Assembly: GCA_947034885.2 (NCBI GenBank)
Contig: OX344756.2
Location: 14,504,098-14,568,097 of the forward strand
Length of the DNA: 64,000 bases
Direction: 5' to 3'
DNA from: Thuidium tamariscinum
Taxonomy: Eukaryota; Streptophyta; Bryopsida; Hypnales; Thuidiaceae
Under the pieces are notes generated by a model, which saw only the letters and a list, made by a program, of their open reading frames with translations, had not been told where the DNA came from and ran no database searches. Of this stretch, positions 1 through 12,600 are shown piece after piece (the stretch's first letter is position 1; each line of letters starts with the position of its first letter). Both the position numbers and the translations under genes were made by a program.

Positions 1-1172
1 AGATTGTGACAAGGGTCCTAACATCCCTTAAATTAACAAGTACTTAAAATGAGCTCCTATCCTTTTGTCTAATAGCATAGGAGACCACCATTTCTTCTAC
101 TTAGAACTTTAGTAGATTATCAATGTAGTTAATAAAAGGTGCCTTTATTCATAAATAATGATTTGTTGCTTCAAGGATCTAAATGTATTGATTACTAAGT
201 TTGTACTCCATTATAGGATGTATTGCAAAATAAAATTTATAGCATATTCACCAAATAGCAAGAGAATTCAAATTCTACTTGTGCATAATATCTTTCATTA
301 CAATTCGTTATTTCATTTGAGGAAAATTTTCACTATGTAATCATATAGAAGACATTGAAACACTTATATTGTATCAATTCAAAGTGACATTGTCTTAAGA
401 TTGAAGCTAATCTCTTTAACTTTCAAGGATTTTGGATAAAATCTAAAATTACTAGCTATATTATGTGACTATTTCAACATTTTCAAATTTAGAATTGAAA
501 TAAGAGGTGTTATATATAAATTTTGCAAAGTAGCTATATGGTCAAATTTAAAAAACAATAGATCTCTAAAAAATTGATTTAGAATAATTGAAACTTGATA
601 AATTATTGAAAATTAAGTTTTTTATTTCTAGCACTTTATTTTTGTTAAGATAGGCTAAATCTACAAGATTATTGACACTAAATAAGATAAATACCACTTT
701 TTACTTTCACTTTGTACTATATTTACAAATTTCTCACAACCATAATTCTATTACAAAAAATACAAGTCTTTTTGGAGAAAGAAATCATGATCCTTTTGTA
801 GGAAAATAAAATTTTCATTTTAATCCAACATTTCATCTTGCATTTCCTACAATACAATGATTTCCAATCATATGCATAGAAATAGTCATCCAAGGCAATT
901 GTACAAAAATCCCTTCTTATATTAAAACAATTTTGGAATTACTAGATTATAGTCGTTTAGATGGTGATGGATCATTGAACTGCACAATATTAAAAGAGAA
1001 CACAACAACTTATCTTGTATTAGATATGATATTATTACATTTGTACGCATACATCTTTTGGTCATTTTATAAAGATATTATGTAATATAAACTACTACAC
1101 ATTTTTAAAACTCAATTGAAGCTTTTAATGATTAAACAAGTTTTTAATTTAAAAAAACATCAATTAGGAAAT
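1..1172. other. AT-rich gene-free flank
   Basis: I see no coding region here. The stretch is AT-rich with frequent stops in all frames. It lies downstream of the 3' end of the minus-strand kinase gene, so the first few hundred bases next to 1172 probably include its 3' UTR. No terminal repeats or arrays were found. Confidence 0.5.
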
Positions 1173-3921
1173 TTAAGAACAAACATTGCTAATGAATTCC
1201 CTAACCTTTATAGCATCCGAGAAGCCAAAACTTAGTTCCATTCTTGTTCCTTTAGTAGGCAATGCTACACCAGTACTTTTACGCATCATATCAACAAATT
1301 CTTGATAATCTATTCGACCATCGTGATCTAAATCTACATCACGCATTAAATCTTCCATATTCATGTAACCCATATTAAATTCTGTGCAAGCATTTTGTAG
1401 CTCTTCACTTGTAATATAACCACTATTATCTTTATCAAGATATCGAAATGCAGCAAGCATATTCTCTTCCCGCTCAACTTTGTTCATATTGATTGTAGCA
1501 GCTAAAAATTCTCCATAATCAATTGTACCACTTTGATCAACGTCAGCTGCATTCATCAAGTCACGTACATCAGACTCTTTCATATTTGAACCAACTTTTT
1601 GAAGACCACTTTTGAGTTCTTCAAATGTAATGGTGCCACTTCCGTCCACATCCATTATTTTAAATATGTTATGAAGTCCAGCAATTTCTTCTTCTGACAT
1701 TGATTGTGCAATTACACGGACAGCTAGTTTTTTCATCTTGTTCATTGCAGCAAAACGCTTGAGCCGATCTTGTACCGAAGAGTCCATGGGTTTATCAGAT
1801 GCTACTCCTTTTTCTCGTACCCAAGGATGTGATAACACCTACATTTGTGAAGAATACATATATGAAGTAATTACAAATACATTTGAAAAAGTATTCATAT
1901 TTAGTACTAGTATTTTCATTTATAATTAATGTCAATGAAAATATGTAGAGATGTTTGACATTATTTTTGCAAATATGTTATAATGAGTGATTTTATTAAT
2001 AAAGGATTCTCTAAGTTTTAAGTCATTAAATTGTCATTTAAACATAACATTATTAACCAACACTAGTTCTAGTTGCCTTTTTCTTCGTCTATGCCGTGAC
2101 TTCCTACTAAGTCAATGAATCCCTACAACTTTTGAATTAGTCAATGATACTAGCGTTGCAACTTTCATATCAACCAATGGTTCTTTGCAAATTAAATGAA
2201 ATTCACTCCTAAGGATTTGAAAAGGAATTATTCCAATCTCTAAAGGGGAATGGTTTAGACAACTTAATAGACTTAAGACAAACCTGGCGTGGTGTGAGTC
2301 GTTGTTTTATGATTGGAGTTAACATCTTTTGTATAAGATCTTTTGCTTCTTTTGATATTTTGGGCCATGGAGGTGAGTCAAAGTCCAATTTTGCCTTCAA
2401 AACCTCTGCAAATATACCATCTTCAGTATCAGCCCAAAATGGAGGAAGTCCTGACAAGAGAATATAAACAATCACACCCGCGCTCCAAATATCAGATTCA
2501 GGGCCATATTTCCTTCTCAAAACCTCGGGTGCAACATAAAATGCACTTCCAACAACTTCTTTGTATATTTCACCCGGTTTGAAGAAAGTAGATAATCCAA
2601 AATCAGTTGCTTTTAAAGGTGAATCTTCATGTTTGTTTAGGAGAAGGAAATTTTCTGGTTTTAAGTCACGATGCATGACACCTAAGCTATGACATGTCTC
2701 TATAATGCTTACAATAGTTCGTGTTGCTGAAGCTGCAGCTGCTTCACTATAGTGCCCTCTTTCTGTAATGCGTGCAAAAAGCTCACCACCCGCACACAAT
2801 TCCATAACAAAATGAATAGATGTTGCATCTTCATATGCACCTTTAATTGCTACAATATTTGGATGGCCTATATGAAATTAAATAAAAAATTACATGATAT
2901 TTTAATTCAAATCTTCTATTGTTTGGTGTATTTGTATTTTTGTAGTTTAAGATTTAGAAAAACAAATAAATAACTTTTTTATTTGATATTAAATATAATA
3001 CAACTTTCAAAAAGAACAAAGTTTTATTAAAAGTTTCAATTCATCCTTTTATAATATATTAAATTTCATCAATTTAATAAATAAGTATTTTTATGCAAAA
3101 ATAAATAAATTTATTATCATAATTATTTTAATTGTCATATTAAAATGTATATATCTATTAGTGTATATTGAGTTCATATTGTAGTACCTACATGAATCAA
3201 GTATCTATATAAATGAGAATAATGAAAAAAATTAAAAATTAATTAAGTTCAAAAATATATATGAAGTATTCAGTATAGAGATGTATGTATTATGGTGTAT
3301 TTATTTTATTGAAGATACCAAAATTATCCATCTTATGTATGATGAAAATTGTAATGTATACTATTCAATATTTTAATAATAGTCTTGCCTGATAAATGAT
3401 GCATAATTTGAAGTTCTTTACGAACATCGCTAACATCAGCTTCTGATAATAGTTTCTTCTTAGAAATAGTTTTGCATGCATATTCAATACTAGTGGCCTT
3501 TTCAACACAAAAATATGTAACGCCAAAATTCCCAGCTCCTAATTTTTTTCCTAAATTATATACATCTTTCACATTTTGAGTTTGGTGTCCCAATACACAT
3601 GCTGTTAGTTTTCCTTTGGTTTTATTACCATCTTTTTTATTATCTTGAGCTTTTATAGCTTGAACTACTTGATCAACTTGATGTGATTTTTGAGTTTTAT
3701 ATTCTCCTTTTGTATTAGTTGCTACTCTTGGTGTATTATCTGGACTTGGACAATAACTTGGACCTAGCCATGAATCATAGTATCCATTAATTAAAGAATA
3801 AAATAAAAATATGTAGAAAATACAAAATGGCTTAATCTTAAAACTTCTTACCTCTAAAGTTTACATAATGTATAAATAAAAATATGTCTCCTTTATGACT
3901 ACTAGACTTTAATTTTTCCAT
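1173..3921 (-). CDS. Calcium-dependent protein kinase (CDPK), four exons
   Basis: A Ser/Thr kinase switched on by Ca2+ binding to its own C-terminal calmodulin-like domain. Exons by splice sites and frame: 3921-3852, 3763-3389, 2867-2284, 1838-1173, giving 564 residues with consistent phases, ending in TAA. Kinase motifs in order: glycine loop LGAGNFG, ACK lysine, [14 protein letters not shown] and GLPPFW. The last exon carries the autoinhibitory junction and four canonical EF-hand loops ([48 protein letters not shown]). The junction between LSG and HPNIV is a GC-AG intron. The N-terminal variable region is Asn/Lys/Gln-rich. The first exon (23 codons) is the weakest part: it gives no MG-C acylation start, so another first exon may exist. 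Kinase and EF-hand parts are certain, and the gene looks functional. Confidence 0.9.
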
Positions 3922-6765
3922 TACTTCAAATTTTTAAATTAATTTATTAATTCTATAATTCTACAAAACCTTCAAAATTGCATTAAATTTAAAAGAAAAT
4001 TATTTTTAAAAATCAATTCCAAAATGAATAATTTATTGCTTTAAATATCAAAAAAAGATTTTACGAAACCAACTACAATACTTCAAATATTGTCAATAAT
4101 TGATGTTTGTGTTAAATTAAGATGAATAAATTATGATGAATAAATATATTAAAAAATTTAGTTATTTAGTTAAATAATTTTTTCCAATATTATTAGAAAT
4201 GTAGATAATTTTCTATTTTATTTAATGCAAATAATACAAGAATTCAAAATTAGATTACAAATGTGTTTTGCAATCAACAATTCTTTTGAGAATAAATAGG
4301 AAAGTTCTTATCCATATTATATTTTGTAATACATTCAAAAAAATCAAATTAGTTTTAATGATACCTTCTTCTATAGACAAAGGTCAAACAATAAGTTTGT
4401 CAAGTAAAGTTATTTCATTTGAAGAAAAATCAAAAGATTTTTTGAAATTTCCAAAGATCTAAAACCAATATTTAAAAATATTACATATTAATTATAAACT
4501 TTTTTAATGAATATGTTTAATTGTACGGTGTCCTAAGATTAAGTTGGAGAGTGCTAGTATGTAAGCATAGCATCTACAAGCCCATAAGCCCTTAACTCTA
4601 CATTGTAGGTTTTAGGATTATAAGAATCTATATAATAAATATGTTTGTTATAGACTCTGTCCATGTTATAGTTTACCTTTGTTAAAAATACCTTCATTTT
4701 GTTATAGATATACACCTACAATAAGGTTCAAGGCTCGCATGTAGGGTGATTAAGAATGGGTCACATATTTTAGTTTACAATTTGATGTCTTGGAAGAGTG
4801 CTAATAGGAGGTACAATCACATCATCACATTTGTTTACAAAATATATTTTTACTATGAGCAATTATAAACTATATAATTAGAGAGGGTGGGTGTAGAAGC
4901 CATTTATAAATTAGGTGAAGGATGGTGCTTACAAATTCCCATCTATCTTGAGATGTACAAAGTAGTCTTTTAATGTCTCCCATCATCAACACTCATCTAC
5001 GTTACCACCTCAATTTTAGAGAAGGTCCTTCAAATCAAGTCTGCACAACTCAAACCCAAACACACACCATTGTTCAAGTCATTAAATCATGAATGTTTGT
5101 GAAGTCTCACTCCCATGCATTAAAAACTGTTCTAAGCTTACAATTCTTTTAGCTCAGCTCAAGCAATGAAGTTGTTTGGGAATTCTTGTATTGCTCTCAA
5201 GTTGTGCATTGTTAACAATGTTGATCAAAATTCATAGAGATTGGTAGAATTTGAGAGAATTTGAGAGAAATTATAGATTGAGGGTTTAGTTCCCGAGTAC
5301 ACAAGGACATTTCAAAGAGATTATAAAGTAGAATTTGAAAAACGAGGGTAGGATGAGATGTGCCTTTGATTGTGGCAATGGAGTTGAGATTCAAAAGGAG
5401 AAGTGGCTTCTACACAAAAGACATACTACAACATTTGAGGTATTGAGGCTTAATTTTTCATTCAATTTTTCATTCAAGCCTTTGATTGAAAGTTTTTATA
5501 TTCAATCTAGTTGGATTTTTGTTGACTTCTTGCTTGAAGGAGTTTTTTTCTTGAAAGTCATAATATTTTATCACATTTGGATGGTTAGACCAAGTCTAAG
5601 ATTGTCATTGCATAAGTTTACGGAAATTAAAAGTTCGTGCAAATTTCTATGTATTCAAACATTTGTAAGTAGGGTTTGGGTTTTAGATTTTAGGTCATGG
5701 TGAAAATGAGAAGTTTAACATCTTGTCAATGGACTAGCAACAATAAAAGCATTTCCTCAAAAACACACAGGCATTGAAGAATGAAAAAGAGAAGGAGGAG
5801 GAGGATTTTTATAATATCCACCCCCAATTCCTCTCCTCCAAAAGGGTTAGCCAACTCTGGAATAATTTTTCTCTCATGTCACACCTAGAGGTCAAAGTTG
5901 TTTAGCAATGTAGTTTATTTTAATAATTTAGAATATTTTCTATTTAGGTACTTCATATAGGCAATATTCATATGGTTATCTTATGACAAATTGTCTTTAG
6001 GATTAAAAGATGCATTTGGGACAAATTATTCAAATTCAATCATGTATATTGATGCATTGAGGTTAATTTTGAGAAGTAATTGTATTTTATAGACAATAAG
6101 TCTAAATTGTCTTGGTAGCCATAGGACATCACATAACTATTGTTTTGTTTTTTCTATTATGTATGTGTGTAGGGGTTGTAATTTAGTGCCCCTTAGGTTC
6201 CAATAGACACTAATAAAAGGCTTGCTATGGGTTCCTTCCTATTAAAATTTTTGAAACTTGACGCCTTTTGAATCTGCCTTGACCTTTGCTTCCTCTCTAG
6301 TTCTACAATTCACTCATCTTTCTTAAAATTTGTAGTTACATTTGCTTGCCAATTTTTTCACTTTTATCACCTACAAAGTGCCAAAAGGACCCATTTCATT
6401 CTTAGAGAGCCTTCCATTTCTTTTATGATGTGGTACAATTTATAAATTTGAGTTTGAATTTTTGTGAAGCAAATGGTTTTTTTAGTCACTCTTAGCCTTT
6501 AGAAAGCATGTTACTTATGAAAATAGGCTTAATACCTTGCATTGTCCTAGCTCGTTGAAACCATATTGACAATCTTTTGCAATTTTTCTTTTCAACAAAA
6601 TAACTCTCGTCTTAAATTTGTCACCAAGTGTTGCTTCAACTCATTGTTTTGAACATATTTTACTCTGTTTTTTCTAATATAACCGCTTTGTGTTATGAGT
6701 TTCAAGTAACCTTGCCATATATTAATACATTACATGTTCATTTTGCAATTTAAACATTCATACAC
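3922..6765. other. Intergenic region between divergent genes
   Basis: AT-rich DNA between the divergently transcribed kinase and MMS21-like genes, so it should hold both promoters. An open frame at 5335-5703 (plus) resembles no family I know and has no splice or start context, so I do not call it a gene. No repeats with clear ends were seen. Confidence 0.4.
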
Positions 6766-6773
6766 TATAAATA
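6766..6773 (+). promoter_or_regulatory. Candidate TATA box of the MMS21-like gene
   Basis: TATAAATA lies 70 bases before the ATG at 6843, at a good distance for a start of transcription about 30 bases downstream and a short 5' UTR. It supports 6843 as the true start codon. Confidence 0.55.
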
Positions 6774-6842
6774 CAAGTAGCCTAGTTACTTGGCTACGAA
6801 GGAGTTACTTGAAACAAGACCATAAGATTTGCAATTCAGAAA

Positions 6843-9683
6843 ATGGCAATGGAAAATTTGGGAGGAGAAGTGGGGAACCTAAGCGATGAAACGGAAGACT
6901 CTATGATAGGCCAAAATAAAAAAGACACAGAGACAAAGATTGACAATACAAAGTTAGAGGATTTGGATGGGCTTCAAATGTTACGCTTGCCGCAAGAGGA
7001 AGATAAGAGCTTGCTTAGGAAAGATATATCACCAGTAGTATCTAATGAATCCATAGACCAACGAACTCTTTTTGAGGATCTTGTTGATGATGAGGTAAAA
7101 TGTTTTCAAGTTTCCAAGCTAGTGATCTGTGAAGATGATAGTCCCTTGGAGAAGCCCAAAGTTGACATTGGAATAGAAAAAGAAGTCAAGTTTAATGAAA
7201 TTTTAAAACCAAACATAGAACAAGACATGTCCATTAGGAAAATTGCTTCGAAATACAAGGGTGCAGAAGGAGCTCTAGTCAAACCAGCTTTAGTAAAGAA
7301 GGATGTGGGAGAAATTTAGGACAGGTTGTTTGAGCGACAACAAAAGATTTTGCAAGATTTTCATGTCAAGTTTGTATTGGAAGGTGTCAATGAAGAAGAA
7401 AATGATGCAAGTAGGGCAAGGAAGCATTCTGAATTTGTTGAATTGAAGAAGCGGCTAGAGGAAGAAGAAAAGATGTATGCAGGTTGTGCATTAGGGGAGG
7501 CATCTAGTATCATTGATGGAAATGACATGAAATACCAAATGGAACAAGGGAAAACAGTTGGAGATAGCTATAATGGTGGTAAGGACATAGATCAAAGCGC
7601 TACCACTATAGCAAAAAATGGAACAACAACAGTTAATAACGTTGCTAATGAGTATACTATCAACTCCTCAACTAGTGTAGTGAGAGAAACCATAGATGGA
7701 GTTGTCAACAGTCTTGCTGAAGTTTCCATTTGTAGTCCAGGTAGTTCAAGTCTTGAAGAGAATGTAAAGTCGCCATTTCCACCTACAAATGTAAAAAATG
7801 CAATAAAAGACTTGGCTTACAATGACGAGGGATTGTCGGAGCTTCAAGAATATACTAATCGTGAAGGTAGCATTGGGTGCCAGGTATAATTTGGTTTCTA
7901 ATGTTAGATAGAGGATAAGAAAATGATTAGGTATTTGATCTTGTTTCCCATTTTTGACCCTCACACCACCATCAATTAACTTGTTTATACACTTGGTTGG
8001 ATTCATTAGCTACTTAGGTATAAACTTGAATTGACTAAATGTCTATGACTATTCAATTTTTTTAATGGGAATATTAGAAGAAACTTGTTTTTCTTTTGAT
8101 ACACTTGGATTTCTTGGAACAAATCTTTTTTAATGTACATTGACATTTAGTTGTTTCTATGTTTTTTATGATGTTCACTAGATGTTGTGTTTGACATAAA
8201 AATAGCTAGATGTCAATGTAGATATAAAAAAAATCTGTTCCAAAAAACTTAGGGTGTCGAAAAAAATGGGTAACTTCTTTTAGTGGAATGGGATTTATTC
8301 TCCCTTTTTATTAGAATTAGTAATTTACAACCTCTCATTTTGAATGATTGCTTAAGAAATTTGAACACTGTTATAAGTTTGATCTCAACATATTTGGCAT
8401 TTGTATGTGAAGCGATCTTGACAGCTCTCTCCATCTATAAAATATTATTTTTTTGATAACAAATCCTTCTACATTAGGAGGTGTTGCTTGGATTCATCAA
8501 GTGCTAGTTGCTATTATCTTTGTTGCATTGTATTTTAGAAAATAACTTTGGTTGAATATAGGTGCTCATAATCACATTAGTTGTGGGTATTGCTTATGAA
8601 AAGATCTAAAATCTTTACAACAACAATTGAATGATTTTTTTGGATGCAGTGTTGTTATCAAAAAGTAGGAAAACAAATAGATGAAGATGATGAAAATGAC
8701 GTTTATATGACACACTCTTCATATTCATTGCTCAATGTTGTTTGCCCTGTTAGTGGAATCCCAGTGGTTGATCTTGAAGACCCAGTTCGCAGGTTGTGTT
8801 TTTTCCTATGTTTTTTTTTCCTTAATACTTCTTATACAACAACTAAACAAAGGTTGCAATTGATTTCTAGTTTTGCAAATACAAAACTTCATAAAAAGAA
8901 ATTTTTCACTTCTACAAACAAAGCCAAAAGTGTTTAAAGAACATCATTTTAAGTCTTAGATGATGGCAACTCCAATTAAATCTTGAAAGGCACTATTCCA
9001 TTGAAGATTGTTGTAGATTTTTATTCTACTTAAGATTTTTGTAAACAAGATTATCATTCTTAATATCCTTTGAAATCCTAATTCATTTTGATCAATAGGG
9101 ATAAGACTTATGATAAGATTTCAGACACTTGACAAAATCTTAGTTAGATTTTGATGCAGTGAACAATGTGAACATATATATGACCGATCATCAGCTTTGA
9201 ACTTCATATCAAGTATGGCAAAAGATGGCTTTTGCATGTGTGCATCTCTAGGTACACCAATCTTATTTATACCATCATCATTCCAAAAGTCCTATCATTT
9301 AATTTGACAAAGCTATTAATGACAAGCTAATAGACAAAAAATTTGTTGATAAACTTTAGATTTGTACAATAGTCACTTTGAGAGTTTGAGTTAATGTTAT
9401 GATAATACAAATGGTATGAATGGTATGTCAACAAGTCTATGTTAGCAAAAGTGTATTTGAATTCAATCCTATGATTTTCACAAATATTCCTTGAAGATTA
9501 ATGTTAAGACTAATCTAGTGGTGGTGGTATGAAGGATGTCGAGCGCTATTAGCGGAGAATAAACTAGTCACTGATAGTCGCCTTTGGCAAGACATTGAAG
9601 AGCTCCGCCAAGTTAAAGCAAGCATGTGGGAAAGTCACATGTTGCAAGACCTTGTAAACATTGATGAGAGTGATGATGATTGA
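6843..9683 (+). pseudogene. MMS21/NSE2 (HPY2)-like SP-RING SUMO ligase gene with one in-frame TAG
   Basis: MMS21/NSE2 proteins are SUMO E3 ligases of the SMC5/6 DNA-repair complex; the plant member HPY2 limits endoreduplication. Exons: 6843-7883, 8650-8792, 9160-9251, 9535-9683, with matching phases (0, 2, 1) and a TGA end. Exons 2-4 encode the SP-RING: CPVSGIPVVDL, then a DPVRS / CEHIYD zinc-ligand segment, then CASLGC and an acidic tail ending DESDDD. The family usually has CPVAGC where this one has CASLGC, but the cysteine spacing is kept. Exon 1 is odd: 347 codons, acidic and low complexity, much longer than the usual coiled-coil N-terminus, and broken by a TAG at 7317-7319 where Gln would fit. 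Intron 1 carries a foldback element. It may be a recent pseudogene, a gene translated from a downstream ATG, or one with an unrecognised intron over the stop. The SP-RING identity is firm; functional status is open. Confidence 0.75.
8078..8279. repeat. Foldback element (MITE-like) in intron 1
   Basis: Two imperfect inverted arms of roughly 65-90 bases face each other around a short loop near 8175. The best matching core is TTGGAACAAATC... on the left against the reverse complement of ...AATCTGTTCCAA on the right, followed by a shared ACATTGACAT block. It sits wholly inside intron 1 of the MMS21-like gene. No clear target duplication was found, so its class is unknown. Confidence 0.65.
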
Positions 9684-12600
9684 ATGATACAAGTAACAAC
9701 AAAACCTCAATCTTCACTACAATGGGCAAATGGAAAACATTATTTGGTAGTGCCATTCAAGGTCTCTACTGGAATTTGAAGCTTGTTATTAAGTGGACAT
9801 CATGCTTCTCAATGTGAGGTGATTTTGAAGACCTAAAGCCTTTTGCTTCTAGCTTGTATTTTGATAGGCCATCAATTTTAAATTCTAAAGTGTTTTTGTG
9901 TTGTTTTGAAGACAACCTTTGGTTAGTTGGGGTTATCAAGCCAACTTTGACTAGAGACTTGGATGGAGATAATAGTCTTCAAATGATGTAATAACAAAAT
10001 GTTAGATGTTGACATCTTTTAAGCATGTTGAATTGAAGGATTTCATTGAAGGAATTGGGCCCTCCAATTTCACTTTAGTAGATATCATTACACTAAGATG
10101 TAGAGAAGTGATGCAATATGTGGGAGGAGAAAATTGTTGATTCATATATTGTTGTTGCAATAAATTGGATTAGATTGGATCAAAATTAGAAATGATGAGC
10201 CTCATAGGATATTTTTTATTACATTTTTTCACTAATCTCTGTCATTCTCAAGTACATAACATTTGGTAGGTTTCTTGCCTACTATTGCCTTTCTTTCATA
10301 CACCTTTGTAATAACATTGAGCCTTCACTTAGTTATTTATAAAGTGCTATTGAGTAATTGAATGTAAAATATTTCACACCATCTATTATAGAGCAAAGGT
10401 AGTGAACTAGTGATGGTGCATGGTACTAAATGTTATGTACCTTGTAAGGATTTTACTTATCTTGCCTTTAATATTTTGTACTATACATCAATAGGATTGT
10501 ACTACACAATATTGTTAGCTAGCCTAAAGCATTTTTAGAGGCTTTAAAGAGGGATATTGCCTTCTAATATGCCTTAGAGAAAACTTAGTTATAATATTAA
10601 AAAACCATTGGTTGATTAAGAAGTTACTACACTAATAATGTAAATGGATGAATAGGAAGTTACAAGAGAGCCATTGGTTGTCTGAGAACTTGTCATACTT
10701 GGAACTTTCTCTTCCTATGGAAGCAAAAGGACCCCAACATTTGTTATCAAATGTTATATGTTTTTTGATAACGTCATAAAAAAATGTGACAAGTTCTCCT
10801 ATAAGCTTACACAAGATATCTACAAAAGAATTAACATATTGCAAGCATTCCGTGGACCATATAGTGTCAACTATGCAACTTTTGTAAAATTTTGGATCTA
10901 ATTTTCAATAAATGTTACTTAAAAATTTGGTTAATTAATTGTCTCTTCCTCATGATGAAAATTTGGCAAAGACTAAATGTAGAAACTATATCCAAGTAAG
11001 GCATGTTGACATGAGAGCACTCTCAAATACAAACGAATTTCAATTCATCTTGTATAGGTAAGAGTGTCCCCTAGCATTTGAGATATTTTTTGGGTTTTAT
11101 CAGTTATTTTCCTTTGATACGCATATTAATTGGTTTTCCAAGTACTGAGTTTGTTTGTTTTTCTAATTTTTTACTCTTAAATTTTATAGATTTTTTCATC
11201 GAGTTTTTTCTTAATGTTTTCAAATTGCAACTAATTTTTTTTCCAATTTCATAAGTTGATGATGAACTCATTGGTGGTTCTCCCCAAACATTATTGTCTC
11301 CGCAGTGCATGGTACAACAAATACCTATGAAAAATCATACAATGATTCCAAACTTCAAATTCTCTTTCTATTTTTGCTTCCATTTTGCAACCATATATGA
11401 ATGAAATTTTTTTAAGTTATTTTTCAGAGATGTAATCACACTTCTATTGTAAGTCACAAGAAAGTCATATTTTTGTAAAAATTTGAATTTATTGTACCTT
11501 GTTGAACAATAAGTGAGAAAATTTCACATTGACTATAGAATATGCTAAAAAATGTAAAATTATTTCTATCTATGTTATTTACAATATAGAACATTGTGTT
11601 ACAAATCAATTTATTGTGCCATTCTCAAATTAAAAAATCAATGAGCCTCTATAGTTATATAGGCCCTAAGTTATAGTAACAATAAGAATAGAAAATTGAA
11701 ATAGAAATACTAAAATATGACAAGAGATACTCTATTGCATTGATGATTCAACAATTAGCATATTTCATTTGGATGTCATTTTAGCATCTAAATTTTATTG
11801 ATCTCAAACAAAGTACCATATAAATAAGATGCATTATTACTTTAGAGTTTCTTTCTAAATGTATTGAAAGCTCAAAAATGATTCAAAATTGGGATTGCTA
11901 TGTGCCATTAGATTTGGCCAAAGATGAAGACATATTTTTGTCTTCATTTTGTCCTAGTTCTTATCTAAACTGTATACCCATTATACTTGAGAATTTAAGG
12001 TCACTTTTTGATACACTACTTGCAACACTTTGAAACTTCATAATTTACTCTTATGAAAACCAAAAGATGCATAAGAAGCAAAAGCGAAATCATCATCTAA
12101 TTTCAAATTTAGATCAATGTCAAGTACACATTAACAGTGTAGTAATGAGAATCCTATAAATGTAGTCATATTTAACAGAATTGGATAAAAATACCTAAGT
12201 ATTTGTGTGCATTCATATGTAGCATCGTCTAATATCAATATCTTTCATCCTAATATGGGTGTATAATATTTTTTTGAGAGTTATTTAACACTTTTATCTT
12301 CCTTTATTACTCATTTTCAGTACTAAGGTAGTGAATGTCCAAATGAAATCAATCTTATTTTGGCAAAAGTTTGCCAAAATCACTTAAGCCTCTAATGATT
12401 TATTTTAATAGTGGTGAAGGCTAGATTGAAAGAGCATCATCTAGAAAATTAGTATTCCTTTAAAAATTTTGTTTTATAAAAATTGATACAATATATACAA
12501 TTTAAGTATAATTTGATCTTACAAGATTTCAAAATAGTGCAATTGTAGTGAGCTTGTGTTACACAAACTAATAGGAAAAATTAGTGCAATTTGAAATTAG

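Noticed and set aside
5335-5703. 122-codon open frame as a gene
   Set aside because: No family motif, no splice or promoter context, and composition like the surrounding AT-rich spacer.
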